A DNA stretch of 64,000 bases from Salegentibacter tibetensis (GCF_020164485.1 NZ_JAIQZA010000010.1:54700-118699); one strand, 5' to 3'; shown: positions 32,699 to 41,563, counted from the stretch's first letter. The notes: a model not told the origin generated them from the sequence alone. A program made the numbers and translations.

Positions 32699-34093
32699 AT
32701 GTACCAACTAACCACTACCCATAAAAAACTCCTGGCAGATACCATTACACCGGTGAGTGTTTATCTTAAGGTCCGGGACAAATACCCCAATAGCCTACTC
32801 CTGGAAAGTAGCGATTACCACGCCAACGATAACAGTTTCTCGTATATCTGCTGCAACCCTATTGCTTCTATTAAAATTCAAAATGAAGTTATCACTGAAG
32901 TTTTTCCTGACGGAAGCAAAAACACTATTCAAATTACTCCCGAAGTAAACGTACCGCTTAAAATCCAGGAATTTTCAAAACAATTTAAGGCTGAAGATTC
33001 CGATTTTAAATTCATCAATAATGGGCTTTTTGGTTATATCGCTTACGATGGAGTTCGGTATTTTGAAGATCTGGAGATCAAAAAACGAAATGGTGATCTT
33101 AAGATTCCGGATATTTATTATGCGGTGTACCAAAATATAATCGCAATTAATCATTTCAATAACGAAGCTTATATTTTTGATCATAGTTACGATAGCGATT
33201 CAAAAATCCCTGAAATCGAACAGCTTATTAAGGTTAAAAATTTCGCGACATATAATTTTGAACGTCAGCAGGAACCAGTTTCAAACCTAACTGATGAAGA
33301 GTTTAAAGCCAATGTAAGACTTGGAAAAAAACACTGTTATCGCGGTGATGTTTTTCAAATTGTGCTTTCCCGCAGGTTTTCGCAAAAATTTAAAGGAGAC
33401 GAATTTAATGTTTACAGAGCTTTGCGAAGTGTAAATCCTTCCCCCTACCTTTTCTATTTTGACTACGGAAACTTTAAAATCTTCGGAAGTTCTCCCGAAG
33501 CGCAACTCGTGGTTCAGGACGGTCAGGCAGAAATTCATCCCATCGCCGGAACTTTTAAACGTACCGGAAACGATGAGGAAGATGCCGAACTGGCCAAAAA
33601 ACTCGCTGCAGATGAAAAAGAAAATGCCGAACACGTAATGCTGGTAGATCTTGCCCGCAACGATCTTAGTCGGCACGGGAATAATGTAAAAGTGGAGAAA
33701 TACCGGGAAATTCAGTTTTTCTCACACGTAATCCATTTGGTAAGTAAGGTCACCGGCACCAAAGATCCAAAAACGCCTACAATGCAGGTGGTAGCCGATA
33801 CCTTCCCGGCAGGAACCTTGAGCGGTGCACCAAAACACAGCGCGATGAAACTCATAGAAAAATATGAAAATGTAAATCGTGATGCCTACGGTGGTGCTAT
33901 TGGATTTATGGATTTCCACGGAAACTTTAACCACGCGATCATTATTCGCTCGTTTGTAAGTAAAGACCATCAGTTGCACTACCAAGCCGGCGCGGGAGTG
34001 GTTTCAGAATCTGTAGAAGAAAACGAATTACAGGAAGTTTACAATAAACTCGGAGCATTAACCAAAGCATTGGATATTGCTGAGGATATTTAA
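32699..34093 (+). CDS. trpE: anthranilate synthase component I
   Basis: Converts chorismate with ammonia from TrpG to anthranilate, the first committed step of tryptophan synthesis. It has 464 residues. The LLES motif at residues 34-37, part of the tryptophan feedback site, distinguishes it from PabB. The C-terminal chorismate-binding domain shows FQIVLSRRFSQKF, IHPIAGTFKRTG, DLARNDLSRHG and TFPAGTLSGAPKHSAM. It is the first gene of a trpEGDCFBA set. No leader peptide or attenuator was recognised in the 12-nt gap to the preceding palindrome. Confidence 0.97.
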   Translation: MYQLTTTHKKLLADTITPVSVYLKVRDKYPNSLLLESSDYHANDNSFSYICCNPIASIKIQNEVITEVFPDGSKNTIQITPEVNVPLKIQEFSKQFKAEDSDFKFINNGLFGYIAYDGVRYFEDLEIKKRNGDLKIPDIYYAVYQNIIAINHFNNEAYIFDHSYDSDSKIPEIEQLIKVKNFATYNFERQQEPVSNLTDEEFKANVRLGKKHCYRGDVFQIVLSRRFSQKFKGDEFNVYRALRSVNPSPYLFYFDYGNFKIFGSSPEAQLVVQDGQAEIHPIAGTFKRTGNDEEDAELAKKLAADEKENAEHVMLVDLARNDLSRHGNNVKVEKYREIQFFSHVIHLVSKVTGTKDPKTPTMQVVADTFPAGTLSGAPKHSAMKLIEKYENVNRDAYGGAIGFMDFHGNFNHAIIIRSFVSKDHQLHYQAGAGVVSESVEENELQEVYNKLGALTKALDIAEDI

Positions 34094-34109
34094 AAGAATT
34101 AAAACTATT

Positions 34110-34211
34110 CGTCATCCTGAATTCATTTCAGAGCTTGCTCCGATTTTTTTTGGAGATCCAACAGGTTGATAATTAATAATATTAGAATCTGAAACAAGTT
34201 CAGATTGACGT
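34110..34211. repeat. family A pair in the trpE-trpG gap
   Basis: Left unit CGTCATCCTGAATTCATTTC with the AGAGCTTGCTCCGA extension, right unit TTAGAATCTGAAACAAGTTC...GACG, inverted. It occupies most of the 165-nt gap. Confidence 0.8.
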
Positions 34212-34258
34212 GAGTCTTAGTGATTAAAAAATTAAAATAGAATTTCATACCAGGTAGA

Positions 34259-34825
34259 ATGAAAAAAATATTAGTTATAGATAATTACGATTCTTTTGTG
34301 TACAACCTTGTGCATTATTTAGAAGAATTGGATTGTGAAGTTACGGTTGTAAGAAACGACCAACTGGAACTGGAAGATGTAGAAAAATACGATAAGATCC
34401 TGCTTTCTCCAGGACCGGGAATCCCTGAAGAAGCCGGTTTGCTAAAACCCATTATAGAAAAGTATGCCTCAACAAAAAGTATTCTGGGTGTTTGTCTTGG
34501 GCAACAAGCCATAGGAGAAGTTTTCGGCGGAAAATTAGGCAATTTAGAATCCGTTTATCACGGCATTGCCACCACGATGGACCTCTGCGTAGATGACGAA
34601 CCACTTTTTAAGGGCTTACCAAAAACGATGAATGTTGGCCGTTACCATTCCTGGGTAGTTTTAAAAGAACTCCCCGACTCCCTGGAAGCAACCTCTTATG
34701 ATGAAAACGGACAAATTATGTCGCTTCGTCATCGTGAATTTGATGTGCGTGGCGTTCAGTTTCACCCGGAATCGGTGTTAACTCCCGATGGGAAGAAAAT
34801 GATTCAAAATTGGGTAGAGTCCTAG
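34259..34825 (+). CDS. trpG: anthranilate synthase component II
   Basis: The glutamine amidotransferase subunit that supplies ammonia to TrpE; in Bacteroidota the same protein type may also serve PabB. It has 188 residues. Catalytic triad motifs: GVCLGQQAIGE with nucleophile Cys79, and VQFHPESVLTPDG with the His-Glu pair near residue 170. The N-terminal DNYDSFVYNLVHYLEE strand-helix is typical. It is second in the trp gene order and separated from both neighbours by gaps full of palindromic repeats. Confidence 0.96.
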   Translation: MKKILVIDNYDSFVYNLVHYLEELDCEVTVVRNDQLELEDVEKYDKILLSPGPGIPEEAGLLKPIIEKYASTKSILGVCLGQQAIGEVFGGKLGNLESVYHGIATTMDLCVDDEPLFKGLPKTMNVGRYHSWVVLKELPDSLEATSYDENGQIMSLRHREFDVRGVQFHPESVLTPDGKKMIQNWVES

Positions 34826-34828
34826 TCA

Positions 34829-34967
34829 TTTCCACAGCTCGTGCTGAATTTATTTCAGTACAGGCGGAAATCTCTAAAAAGCAATGTTAGAACTAAAATA
34901 GGCTCCCACCTACGTGGGAGTGACCGGAGAGTAATTAAAAACAGATTCCCGTCTTCACGGGGATGAC
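34829..34967. repeat. family C repeats in the trpG-trpD gap
   Basis: Three degenerate family C units: GTCATTTCC...GGCGGAAATC with a 28-nt insertion between the arms (34829-34874), AGGCTCCCACC...GGGAGTGAC (about 34899-34923) and CAGATTCCCGTC...GGGGATGAC (about 34942-34967). Confidence 0.75.
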
Positions 34968-34977
34968 AAAATAAGTT

Positions 34978-35970
34978 ATGAAAGAACTACTAAACAGACT
35001 CATTAACCACGAAACCATATCTAAAGATGAGGCGAAACAGGCGCTTTTCAGCATTTCCAACGGAGAATATAATGAAAGTCAGATAGCCGCATTTCTAACG
35101 GTTTATATGATGCGTAGCATTACCATAGAAGAACTGGAGGGTTTTCGGGATGCACTGCTGGAACTTTGTGTGGCAATAGATTTAAGCGATTATAATCCCA
35201 TAGATCTCTGCGGAACCGGGGGCGATGGAAAAGATACTTTTAATATTTCAACAACCTCCTCTTTTGTAACCGCCGGCGCCGGAGTTAATGTGGCTAAACA
35301 CGGAAACTACGGGGTTTCGTCGGTAAGCGGAAGTTCTAATGTGATGGAAAGCCTTGGGATTAAATTTAGTAACGATGCCGGATTTCTGGAAAAATGTATC
35401 GCTAAATCGGGAATTTGCGTTTTGCACGCTCCCCTATTCCACCCGGCGATGAAAAACGTGGCGCCTATCAGGAAATCTTTGGCGGTAAAAACTTTTTTCA
35501 ATATGCTTGGGCCAATGGTAAATCCTGCGTTTCCTAAGAATCAACTGGTGGGAGTTTTTAACCTGGAACTGGCCAGAATGTATGGCTATTTATATCAAAA
35601 CACCGATAAGAATTTCACTATTTTGCACGCCCTTGATGGTTATGATGAAATTTCCCTCACCGGAAATACCAAAACCATTTCCAACAATTCTGAAGGCATG
35701 TTAAGTCCGGAAGATTTCGGAGTTGAAACCTTAAAACAGGAAGACATTGCCGGGGGCGGTTCTATAGAAAGTTCAGCAGAAATTTTTGTGAATATTTTAA
35801 AAGGAAAAGGCACCGAGGCACAAAATAACGTGGTTTGCGCCAACGCTGGAATGGCTATCGCTACCGCAAAGCAAATAAGTGCCAAAGAAGGTTTTGAAAC
35901 TGCCCGGGAATCTATAAATTCGGGGAAAGCTTTAAAAGCGCTGGAGAAATTGCAGGATTTAAGTAAGTAA
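34978..35970 (+). CDS. trpD: anthranilate phosphoribosyltransferase
   Basis: Transfers phosphoribose from PRPP to anthranilate. It has 330 residues, full length. Seen: the N-terminal helical domain EEAKQALFSISNGEYNESQI, the PRPP/Mg loop DLCGTGGDGKDTFNIST near residue 80, VAKHGNYGVSSVSGSS with the conserved KHGN, and LGPMVNPAFPKNQLVGVF. There is no fused glutamine amidotransferase. It is third in the trp set, 152 nt after trpG. Confidence 0.97.
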   Translation: MKELLNRLINHETISKDEAKQALFSISNGEYNESQIAAFLTVYMMRSITIEELEGFRDALLELCVAIDLSDYNPIDLCGTGGDGKDTFNISTTSSFVTAGAGVNVAKHGNYGVSSVSGSSNVMESLGIKFSNDAGFLEKCIAKSGICVLHAPLFHPAMKNVAPIRKSLAVKTFFNMLGPMVNPAFPKNQLVGVFNLELARMYGYLYQNTDKNFTILHALDGYDEISLTGNTKTISNNSEGMLSPEDFGVETLKQEDIAGGGSIESSAEIFVNILKGKGTEAQNNVVCANAGMAIATAKQISAKEGFETARESINSGKALKALEKLQDLSK

Positions 35971-35975
35971 AATAT

Positions 35976-36075
35976 TCGTCATTGCGAAGGCGGCACGACT
36001 GAAGCAATCTTTTGAACAGAATACCGAATTTCAACAACAGATTGCCACAGGCTTCACCCTCGCAATGACGTTAAG
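35976..36075. repeat. family B repeat in the trpD-trpC gap
   Basis: CGTCATTGCGAAGGCGGCAC...GCAATC and the inverted ...GATTGCCACAGGCTTCACCC...GCAATGACG arms flank about 30 nt. Relatives recur at 39355-39382, 39550-39590, 39680-39715 and 42490-42610. Confidence 0.75.
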
Positions 36076-36118
36076 GAAAAACAGAGAACTCATAACTGAG
36101 AACTGACAGCAGAAAAAT

Positions 36119-36910
36119 ATGAATATTTTAGACAAAATAATAGCCGATAAACACAAAGAACTGCTCCTAAAAAAACTGGTAGTTCCCATTTCACAATTGG
36201 AGCAATCGGCGCTTTTTGAACGGCAAACAGTTTCTTTAGCCGAAGAGCTAAGAAACAGCAAAACCGGGATCATTGCCGAACATAAAAGGCGATCGCCTTC
36301 TAAATCGGTTATCAATCAGGATTTAAATGTGGAAGATGTTGCCAAAGGCTATGAGGAAGCAGGTATTTCGGGAATGTCGGTACTCACCGATGGCAAATAT
36401 TTTGGCGGCTCTTTAGACGATCTGCTTTATGCCCGTGCTGCGGTTAAAATGCCATTGTTGCGCAAAGAGTTTATTATTGATGAATACCAACTCCTGGAAG
36501 CCAAAGCCCACGGTGCCGATGTTATTTTACTTATTGCCGCAGTTTTGGAAAGGGAGCAAATAAAAAAGCTTTCAGAATTTGCTAAAAGCATAGGACTGGA
36601 GGTATTGCTGGAAGTTCACAATGAAGAAGAATTACAAAAATCCATTATGCCGAGTCTTGATATGCTGGGCGTAAATAACCGGAATCTGAAGACTTTTGAA
36701 GTCAGCACCGATATCAGCAAGGAACTTTCAGAACAGATCCCTGAAGATTTTGTAAAAGTTTCCGAAAGCGGAATCAGCTCGGTTGAAGCGATCAAAGATT
36801 TGCTAGAATATGGTTATAAAGGCTTTTTAATCGGTGAGAATTTTATGAAAACAAACAATCCCGGCAAAGCAGCAGCAGCGTTTGTAAAAGAATTGAATAC
36901 ATATAGGTAG
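36119..36910 (+). CDS. trpC: indole-3-glycerol phosphate synthase
   Basis: A TIM-barrel enzyme that closes the indole ring from CdRP. It has 263 residues. Seen: IIAEHKRRSPSKSVI with the catalytic/substrate lysine, LRKEFIIDEYQLLEAKAHGAD with the general-acid lysine, LLEVHNEEEL, LGVNNRNLKTFEV, and VSESGISSVE at the phosphate-binding end. It is a stand-alone TrpC, not fused to TrpF. It is fourth in the trp set; the 148-nt gap before it contains a family B repeat and an AGAGAACTCATAACTGAGAACT low-complexity stretch. Confidence 0.97.
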   Translation: MNILDKIIADKHKELLLKKLVVPISQLEQSALFERQTVSLAEELRNSKTGIIAEHKRRSPSKSVINQDLNVEDVAKGYEEAGISGMSVLTDGKYFGGSLDDLLYARAAVKMPLLRKEFIIDEYQLLEAKAHGADVILLIAAVLEREQIKKLSEFAKSIGLEVLLEVHNEEELQKSIMPSLDMLGVNNRNLKTFEVSTDISKELSEQIPEDFVKVSESGISSVEAIKDLLEYGYKGFLIGENFMKTNNPGKAAAAFVKELNTYR

Positions 36911-36935
36911 CTGAACTATCTCAGAAGTCTTGTTT

Positions 36936-37097
36936 ACGTCAAGCTGAACTTGTTTCAGCTTCTAATAAGTTTGGATTATCAATAACTTAGATCTCCGAAA
37001 AAAATCGGAGCAAGCTCTGAAACAAGTTCAGGATGACGAAAATATAACCGGCACCTGCTCTCCTCCTTTTAAGGAGAAGTACCCGAAGGGGGAGGTG
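36936..37097. repeat. family A pair and G/C hairpin in the trpC-trpF gap
   Basis: Left unit ACGTCAAGCTGAACTTG...GCTTCTAA (36936-36965), right unit AGATCTCCGA...TCTGAAACAAGTTCAGGATGACG ending at 37038, then a CTCCTCCTTTTAAGGAG hairpin near 37060. Confidence 0.8.
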
Positions 37098-37114
37098 CTT
37101 AAAGACTAGTAAAA

Positions 37115-37762
37115 ATGAAAAATCTAAAACTCAAAATATGCGGGATGAAAAACCCCGAAAACATAAGCGAAGTTGCAAAACTTCAGCCTGACTACATGGG
37201 TTTTATATTTTACGAAAAAACCCCAAGAAATTTTGATGCCGAAATCCCGGAAATCCCTTCAGCAATCAAAAAAACCGGTGTATTTGTAAATGAAGAAATC
37301 AAGGTAATCCTTGAAAAGGTTAAAACACACGATCTTAACGCGGTTCAGCTTCACGGAGATGAAACTGCGGCATTTTGCGCTGAACTAAAAACACTTTTAA
37401 TCGAAACTCCGGTGGAAATAATTAAGGTGTTTTCTGTAAAAGACGATTTTGATTTTGAGCGTTTAGAAGAATATGAAGCTGTTGTAGATTATTTCCTTTT
37501 TGACACTAAAGGAAAAAACAAAGGCGGAAATGGGATCACTTTTAACTGGGAGATTTTAAAAGAATATCCTTCGGAAAAACCTTTTTTCCTCAGCGGGGGA
37601 ATCGGGCCGGAGGAAGTTGAGGAAATCAAAAAACTAAAGGCTTATTTTCAGCAAAATGCAAAGGAAAATTTACTGTATGCCATAGATGTAAATAGTAAAT
37701 TTGAAGAGCAGCCGGGTTTTAAAAATGTTGAAAAGCTGTCAGCGTTTACAAAGCGGTTATGA
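37115..37762 (+). CDS. trpF: phosphoribosylanthranilate isomerase
   Basis: An Amadori-type isomerase converting PRA to CdRP. It has 215 residues. Seen: KLKICGMKNPENI with the catalytic cysteine, DYMGFIFYEKTPRNF, GVFVNEEI, AVQLHGDET, DYFLFDTKGKNKGGNGITFNW with the catalytic aspartate, and FFLSGGIGPEEV for phosphate binding; DVNSKFEEQPGFKNVEKL closes the barrel. It is fifth in the trp set and is followed immediately by a 7-bp tandem repeat array. Confidence 0.97.
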   Translation: MKNLKLKICGMKNPENISEVAKLQPDYMGFIFYEKTPRNFDAEIPEIPSAIKKTGVFVNEEIKVILEKVKTHDLNAVQLHGDETAAFCAELKTLLIETPVEIIKVFSVKDDFDFERLEEYEAVVDYFLFDTKGKNKGGNGITFNWEILKEYPSEKPFFLSGGIGPEEVEEIKKLKAYFQQNAKENLLYAIDVNSKFEEQPGFKNVEKLSAFTKRL

Positions 37763-37800
37763 TTTGTCGGTTCTCGGTTATGAGTTGTCGGTTGTCAGTT

Positions 37801-37870
37801 TTGGAGTTTGGAGTTTGGAGTTTGGAGTTTGGAGTTTGGAGTTTGGAGTTTGGAGTTTGGAGTTTGGAGT
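37801..37870. repeat. (TTGGAGT)10 tandem repeat
   Basis: Ten perfect head-to-tail 7-bp copies in the trpF-trpB gap. It is preceded by related degenerate words (GGTTATGAGTTGTCGGTTGTC). Confidence 0.95.
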
Positions 37871-37907
37871 TTTAAATTATAAAAACTTCGGTATTGACGA
37901 ATTAAAA

Positions 37908-38046
37908 TATTAGTGTATTCATGGCAAAAAATTAGAATTTGAAGTCTCTAACAATTTAGATTCTGAAATAAATTCAGAATGACGTAAAAACTTGCTACAG
38001 GCTTTAAACAAAGTTGAAACAAAAATATTAGTGTATTCGTGGCGAA
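37908..38046. repeat. family E and family A copies in the trpF-trpB gap
   Basis: Two copies of AATATTAGTGTATTCRTGGC (37908-37927 and 38025-38044) flank a short family A palindrome TTTAGATTCTGAAATAAATT...TGACGT (37956-37985). Further copies of the AATATT(A/G)GTGTATTCGTGGC word lie near 39596 and 39715, and in reverse near 49672. Confidence 0.7.
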
Positions 38047-38115
38047 AGCTACTAAACAAAAGTCCTCTAAGGTTTCCTAAACCTTGTAGGTCAGGTATAA
38101 ATAAAACAAATAAAA

Positions 38116-39297
38116 ATGAGCTATCAGGCTAACGAAAAAGGATATTACGGCGATTTTGGGGGTGCTTTTATTCCCGAAATGCTTTATCCAAATGTAGAGG
38201 AATTGCGTTTGCAGTACCTGGATATTATGAAAGAGGAATCTTTTCAAAAGGAATTTAAAGATTTGCTGCGCGATTATGTGGGGCGCCCAACCCCGCTTTA
38301 TTATGCAGAAAGATTCAGTAAAAAATACGGTACCAAAATCTATCTAAAGCGTGAAGACCTTTGCCATACCGGGGCGCACAAAATAAATAATACCGTAGGG
38401 CAGATTTTAATGGCAAAACGCCTGGGTAAAGACCGTATTATCGCTGAAACCGGCGCAGGCCAGCACGGTGTTGCCACCGCTACTGTTTGTGCGCTTATGG
38501 GCATTGAATGTATCGTTTACATGGGCGAGGTTGATATTGAGCGACAGGCACCAAACGTGGCCCGTATGAAGATGCTTGGTGCCACAGTGGTTCCAGCAAA
38601 ATCTGGTAGTAGAACGCTAAAAGATGCCACCAACGAGGCGATTCGGGATTGGATCAATAATCCGCTGGACACGCATTATATCATTGGTTCGGTGGTGGGC
38701 CCCCACCCCTATCCCGATATGGTAGCACGATTTCAGGCGGTGATTTCCGAAGAAATTAAGGTTCAGTTAAAAGAAAAAGAAGGTCGTGAAAATCCTGATT
38801 ATGTTGTGGCCTGTGTAGGTGGGGGAAGCAATGCTGCCGGGGCTTATTATCATTATCTAGATAATCCTGAAGTTGGGATTATCGCGGTTGAAGCAGCTGG
38901 AAAAGGTATTCAAAGCGGTGAAAGTGCTGCCACTTCTGCATTGGGAAAAGAAGGCATTATTCACGGTAGTAAAACCCTGCTAATGCAAACCGACGACGGA
39001 CAAATTACCGAACCTTACTCGATCTCCGCCGGCCTTGATTATCCGGGTGTCGGACCAATGCATGCTAATTTATTTAGAAGTGGTCGCGGAGAATTTATTT
39101 CCATTACCGATAAAGCCGCAATGGATGCCGGTTTGGAACTTGCAAAACTGGAAGGCATAATTCCCGCTATTGAAACCTCTCATGCCCTGGCTATTTTTGA
39201 AGACCGAAAGTTTAAAAAGGATGATATTATAGTGATCAATCTTTCCGGGCGTGGGGATAAGGATTTGAGTACTTATATAGATTATTTTGATTTGTAA
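38116..39297 (+). CDS. trpB: tryptophan synthase beta subunit
   Basis: A PLP-dependent enzyme that condenses indole with serine. It has 393 residues. The PLP lysine is K89 in [12 protein letters not shown]; the phosphate-binding loop is [18 protein letters not shown] and [12 protein letters not shown] are as in TrpB1-type enzymes that work with TrpA. The C-terminal [15 protein letters not shown] is typical. It is sixth in the trp set, separated from trpA by nearly 500 nt of repeat DNA, unusually wide for subunits that form a complex. Confidence 0.98.
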   Translation: MSYQANEKGYYGDFGGAFIPEMLYPNVEELRLQYLDIMKEESFQKEFKDLLRDYVGRPTPLYYAERFSKKYGTKIYLKREDLCHTGAHKINNTVGQILMAKRLGKDRIIAETGAGQHGVATATVCALMGIECIVYMGEVDIERQAPNVARMKMLGATVVPAKSGSRTLKDATNEAIRDWINNPLDTHYIIGSVVGPHPYPDMVARFQAVISEEIKVQLKEKEGRENPDYVVACVGGGSNAAGAYYHYLDNPEVGIIAVEAAGKGIQSGESAATSALGKEGIIHGSKTLLMQTDDGQITEPYSISAGLDYPGVGPMHANLFRSGRGEFISITDKAAMDAGLELAKLEGIIPAIETSHALAIFEDRKFKKDDIIVINLSGRGDKDLSTYIDYFDL

Positions 39298-39307
39298 AAT
39301 ATGGCAA

Positions 39308-39337
39308 GACCTCACAGGTTTCAAAAACCTGTGAGGT
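39308..39337 (+). terminator. palindrome after trpB (terminator-like repeat)
   Basis: GACCTCACAGGTTTC and its complement with a short loop, 11 nt after the trpB stop; nearly identical to the hairpin at 5606-5637. It lacks a long T-run, so it may be a repeat rather than a full terminator. Confidence 0.5.
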
Positions 39338-39354
39338 CTGAAAGTTTGAAAAGA

Positions 39355-39780
39355 TTACCACGGGCGCTGCCCTCGCAATGACGGAGCAAACTCTAATATT
39401 AAGAATTAATCGTCAACCTGAACTTGTTTCAGAGCTTGCCCCGATTTTTTATCGGGAGTCTAAGATGAAACTGATTTGAAACTTAAGTACAACTTAAGTT
39501 CGGAAATTCTAACGTATTAGATTCTGAAATGAATTCAGAATGACGCAAAAAAAATACAGATTGCCGCGGGCTACGCCCTCGCAATGACGTAAAGAATATT
39601 CATGTATTCGTAGCAGAAGAATTTGAACATATTAGATTCTGAAATAAAACTTTCGGGACAGAATAACGAAGAGAAAATAAATTAAAGATTGCCGCGGGCG
39701 CTGCCCTCGTAATGAATATTGGTGTATTCGTGGCAGAAGGATAGAAATTATTAGATTCTGAAATAAATTCAGAATGACGA
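39355..39780. repeat. mosaic of family A, B and E repeats between trpB and trpA
   Basis: The 500-nt gap contains family B words (39355-39382, 39550-39590, 39683-39712), family A units (39411-39466, 39518-39544, 39633-39669, 39752-39780) and family E words (about 39596 and 39715). No coding sequence was found. Confidence 0.8.
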
Positions 39781-39798
39781 TTTATAAGATTATTGAAA

Positions 39799-40566
39799 AT
39801 GAACAGAATAAATAAAAAACTTCAGGAAGAACAAAAATTGCTTTCCATCTATTTTACAGCAGGTTATCCTGAAACCGGAGATACGGTTTCTATTATTCAG
39901 GAACTGGAAAAAAATGGGGTAGATTTTATAGAGATTGGCTTACCGTTTAGCGATCCGTTGGCCGATGGACCAACCATTCAGGAAAGTTCTACCAGGGCGC
40001 TGAAAAGTGGAATGACCACCAACAAACTCTTTGAGCAACTCAAAGGGATTAGGGATTCTGTAGAAATTCCCCTAATTATTATGGGATATTTTAATCCTAT
40101 TCTTCAGTATGGTGTAGAAAAGTTCTGTAAGAAATGTGCGGAAACAGGCATTGACGGACTTATAATCCCCGATCTTCCGGTTGATGTTTATAATGAAGAA
40201 TACAAGCAGATTTTCGAGGAAAACGGACTTCAGAATATATTTTTAATCACGCCGCAAACTTCCGAAGAACGCATTCGATTTATAGATTCGGTTTCCAATG
40301 GATTTATCTATATGGTAAGTTCAGCCAGTGTAACCGGTTCTACAAGTGGATTTGGAGACGAGACGAAAAAATATTTCAAAAGAGTAAACGATATGCAACT
40401 CAAAAATCCACAGGTGGTTGGTTTTGGAATTAGCGATGCCGAAAGCTTTCAGCAGGCAACTCAATATGCTAAGGGAGCCATAATTGGATCGGCATTTATT
40501 AAACACCTCAACAAAAATGGCAAAAATAAGATAGCCGATTTTGTAAAAAGTATCAGACCGGTTTAA
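39799..40566 (+). CDS. trpA: tryptophan synthase alpha subunit
   Basis: Cleaves indole-3-glycerol phosphate to indole, channelled to TrpB. It has about 255 residues. Seen: YFTAGYPETGDT, FIEIGLPFSDPLADGPTIQ with catalytic Glu and Asp, GYFNPILQYG, GLIIPDLPVDVY with the second catalytic region, and FIYMVSSASVTGSTSGFGD for the phosphate site. A TTG two codons upstream is also in frame, but the ATG at 39799 is preferred. It is last of the trp genes. Confidence 0.97.
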   Translation: MNRINKKLQEEQKLLSIYFTAGYPETGDTVSIIQELEKNGVDFIEIGLPFSDPLADGPTIQESSTRALKSGMTTNKLFEQLKGIRDSVEIPLIIMGYFNPILQYGVEKFCKKCAETGIDGLIIPDLPVDVYNEEYKQIFEENGLQNIFLITPQTSEERIRFIDSVSNGFIYMVSSASVTGSTSGFGDETKKYFKRVNDMQLKNPQVVGFGISDAESFQQATQYAKGAIIGSAFIKHLNKNGKNKIADFVKSIRPV

Positions 40567-40645
40567 CCAAATTCTAACATGCTCTTGGGAGGTTTTAAGA
40601 CTCTCGTTTCTTATCTTAGTGAGTGAACCAATAAAAATTAAAATT

Positions 40646-40789
40646 ATGGGAGGCCCAATTGAAGATAACAAAAGGAAAAGAGATAAAAAACAGGAAAATC
40701 CTACCAACCCTACCGGAGATACCAAAAAACGGACTAACAAGGTGGATTATGATGAAAAAACCATAAAAGACCAACAGAACAAAAAGTAA
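40646..40789 (+). CDS. small basic hydrophilic protein
   Basis: A 47-residue frame (MGGPIEDNKRKRDKKQENPT start) rich in lysine, asparagine and aspartate, with no hydrophobic segment and probably disordered. Its stop lies 3 nt before the ATG of the ribosomal protein THX gene, so the two are likely co-transcribed. Similar tiny lysine-rich proteins precede THX in related genomes as far as I recall, but I cannot name a family. TTG (40585) and TATCTTAG (40612) upstream may be a weak promoter with long spacing. Confidence 0.55.
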   Translation: MGGPIEDNKRKRDKKQENPTNPTGDTKKRTNKVDYDEKTIKDQQNKK

Positions 40790-40792
40790 TTT

Positions 40793-40927
40793 ATGGGACG
40801 AGGCGACAGAAAAACGAAACGAGGAAAAATTGCAATAGGCACACATGGAAGACTACGCCCTAAACGTAAAAAGTTTAAGGTAAAACCAACCACCATGGCC
40901 GAGCAGGAAAAGAAAGAATTAGAGTAG
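40793..40927 (+). CDS. 30S ribosomal protein THX
   Basis: A 44-residue protein beginning MGRGDRKTKRGKI, the signature of the bacterial ribosomal protein THX (bTHX), first known from Thermus, where it binds at the head of the 30S subunit. The first 30 residues are highly basic; Bacteroidota members carry a short C-terminal extension such as the MAEQEKKELE seen here. It follows the 47-aa frame after 3 nt and precedes a perfect terminator. The family call rests on the conserved N-terminus and size. Confidence 0.88.
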   Translation: MGRGDRKTKRGKIAIGTHGRLRPKRKKFKVKPTTMAEQEKKELE

Positions 40928-40948
40928 TTGTAAGTTGACTACGTCTGG

Positions 40949-40997
40949 AAACCCTGAATTTAGAAGTTATGCTTTTAGATTCAGGGTTTTTGTTTTT
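40949..40997 (+). terminator. rho-independent terminator after THX
   Basis: AAACCCTGAAT (40949-40959) pairs perfectly with ATTCAGGGTTT (40979-40989), followed by TTTGTTTTT, 21 nt after the stop. Confidence 0.9.
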
Positions 40998-41062
40998 ACG
41001 CAATTTTGTAATCCCCGTCAACGTTAGGTTCATCCGATTTAGCAGTATCTTTTTACATATTA

Positions 41063-41153
41063 CCGTCACCCTGAATTTATTTCAGGGTCTAAGTTAAAAT
41101 GAAATTTTTCGGTTCTATTCGTGCTAGATGCTGAAACAAGTTCAGCATGACGT
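41063..41153. repeat. family A inverted palindrome pair
   Basis: CGTCACCCTGAATTTATTTC...GGGTCTAAG and TAGATGCTGAAACAAGTTC...GCATGACGT in inverted orientation with a spacer of about 35 nt. Confidence 0.85.
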
Positions 41154-41162
41154 GTGGCACGT

Positions 41163-41481
41163 CATTCTGAGACCCGTGATAAAAAAAATTACCTAGCGGA
41201 GGAAAATGACGTTTTCGAGCAAAGCGAGTTTTAAACTCCGTGTGTGAGTGTAGAAAATCAGCAGCGTTAATAATTTTTGAAAGCTTGTCCTGAGTGGAGT
41301 TGAAGGGGCCTGGAAAAAATTTAGCTGCTGATTTGCGGTTTTTTGGCCTTGTTGCCAAAAAAACACCTCCACATAGGGCGCCCTTTTTTGTTTCGTTTTA
41401 ATTGTATCCGACGAACGGAGTGAGAGGAATACACACAAAAAATGAAAAAGGAAACTTCCAAACCAGGTAAGTTTCTTTTTG
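41163..41481. other. unexplained 320-nt intergenic element
   Basis: A gene-free stretch with self-complementary words (TTTTCGAGC...GCGAGTTTT, GGTTTTTTGGCC...GCCAAAAAAAC) and a final hairpin (GGAAACTT...AAGTTTC followed by T5) that looks like a terminator. Overlapping minus-strand frames exist but start and end arbitrarily. It may be a structured RNA or a mobile-element fragment. Confidence 0.35.
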
Positions 41482-41563
41482 AATTATAAAAACAAGCCTG
41501 AATATCAGGATTTTAGAAATACGTCAATGGTAATTCATTGAAATTCTTTTCTTCGGAAAATAT

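Noticed and set aside
37801..37870. CRISPR-like periodic repeat
   Set aside because: The 7-bp units are contiguous without spacers, so it is a simple tandem repeat. No CRISPR array or cas gene was seen anywhere.
41089..41438. Two overlapping minus-strand frames of 81-89 codons
   Set aside because: They span repeats and hairpins, overlap each other, and show no recognised domain; treated as non-coding element sequence.
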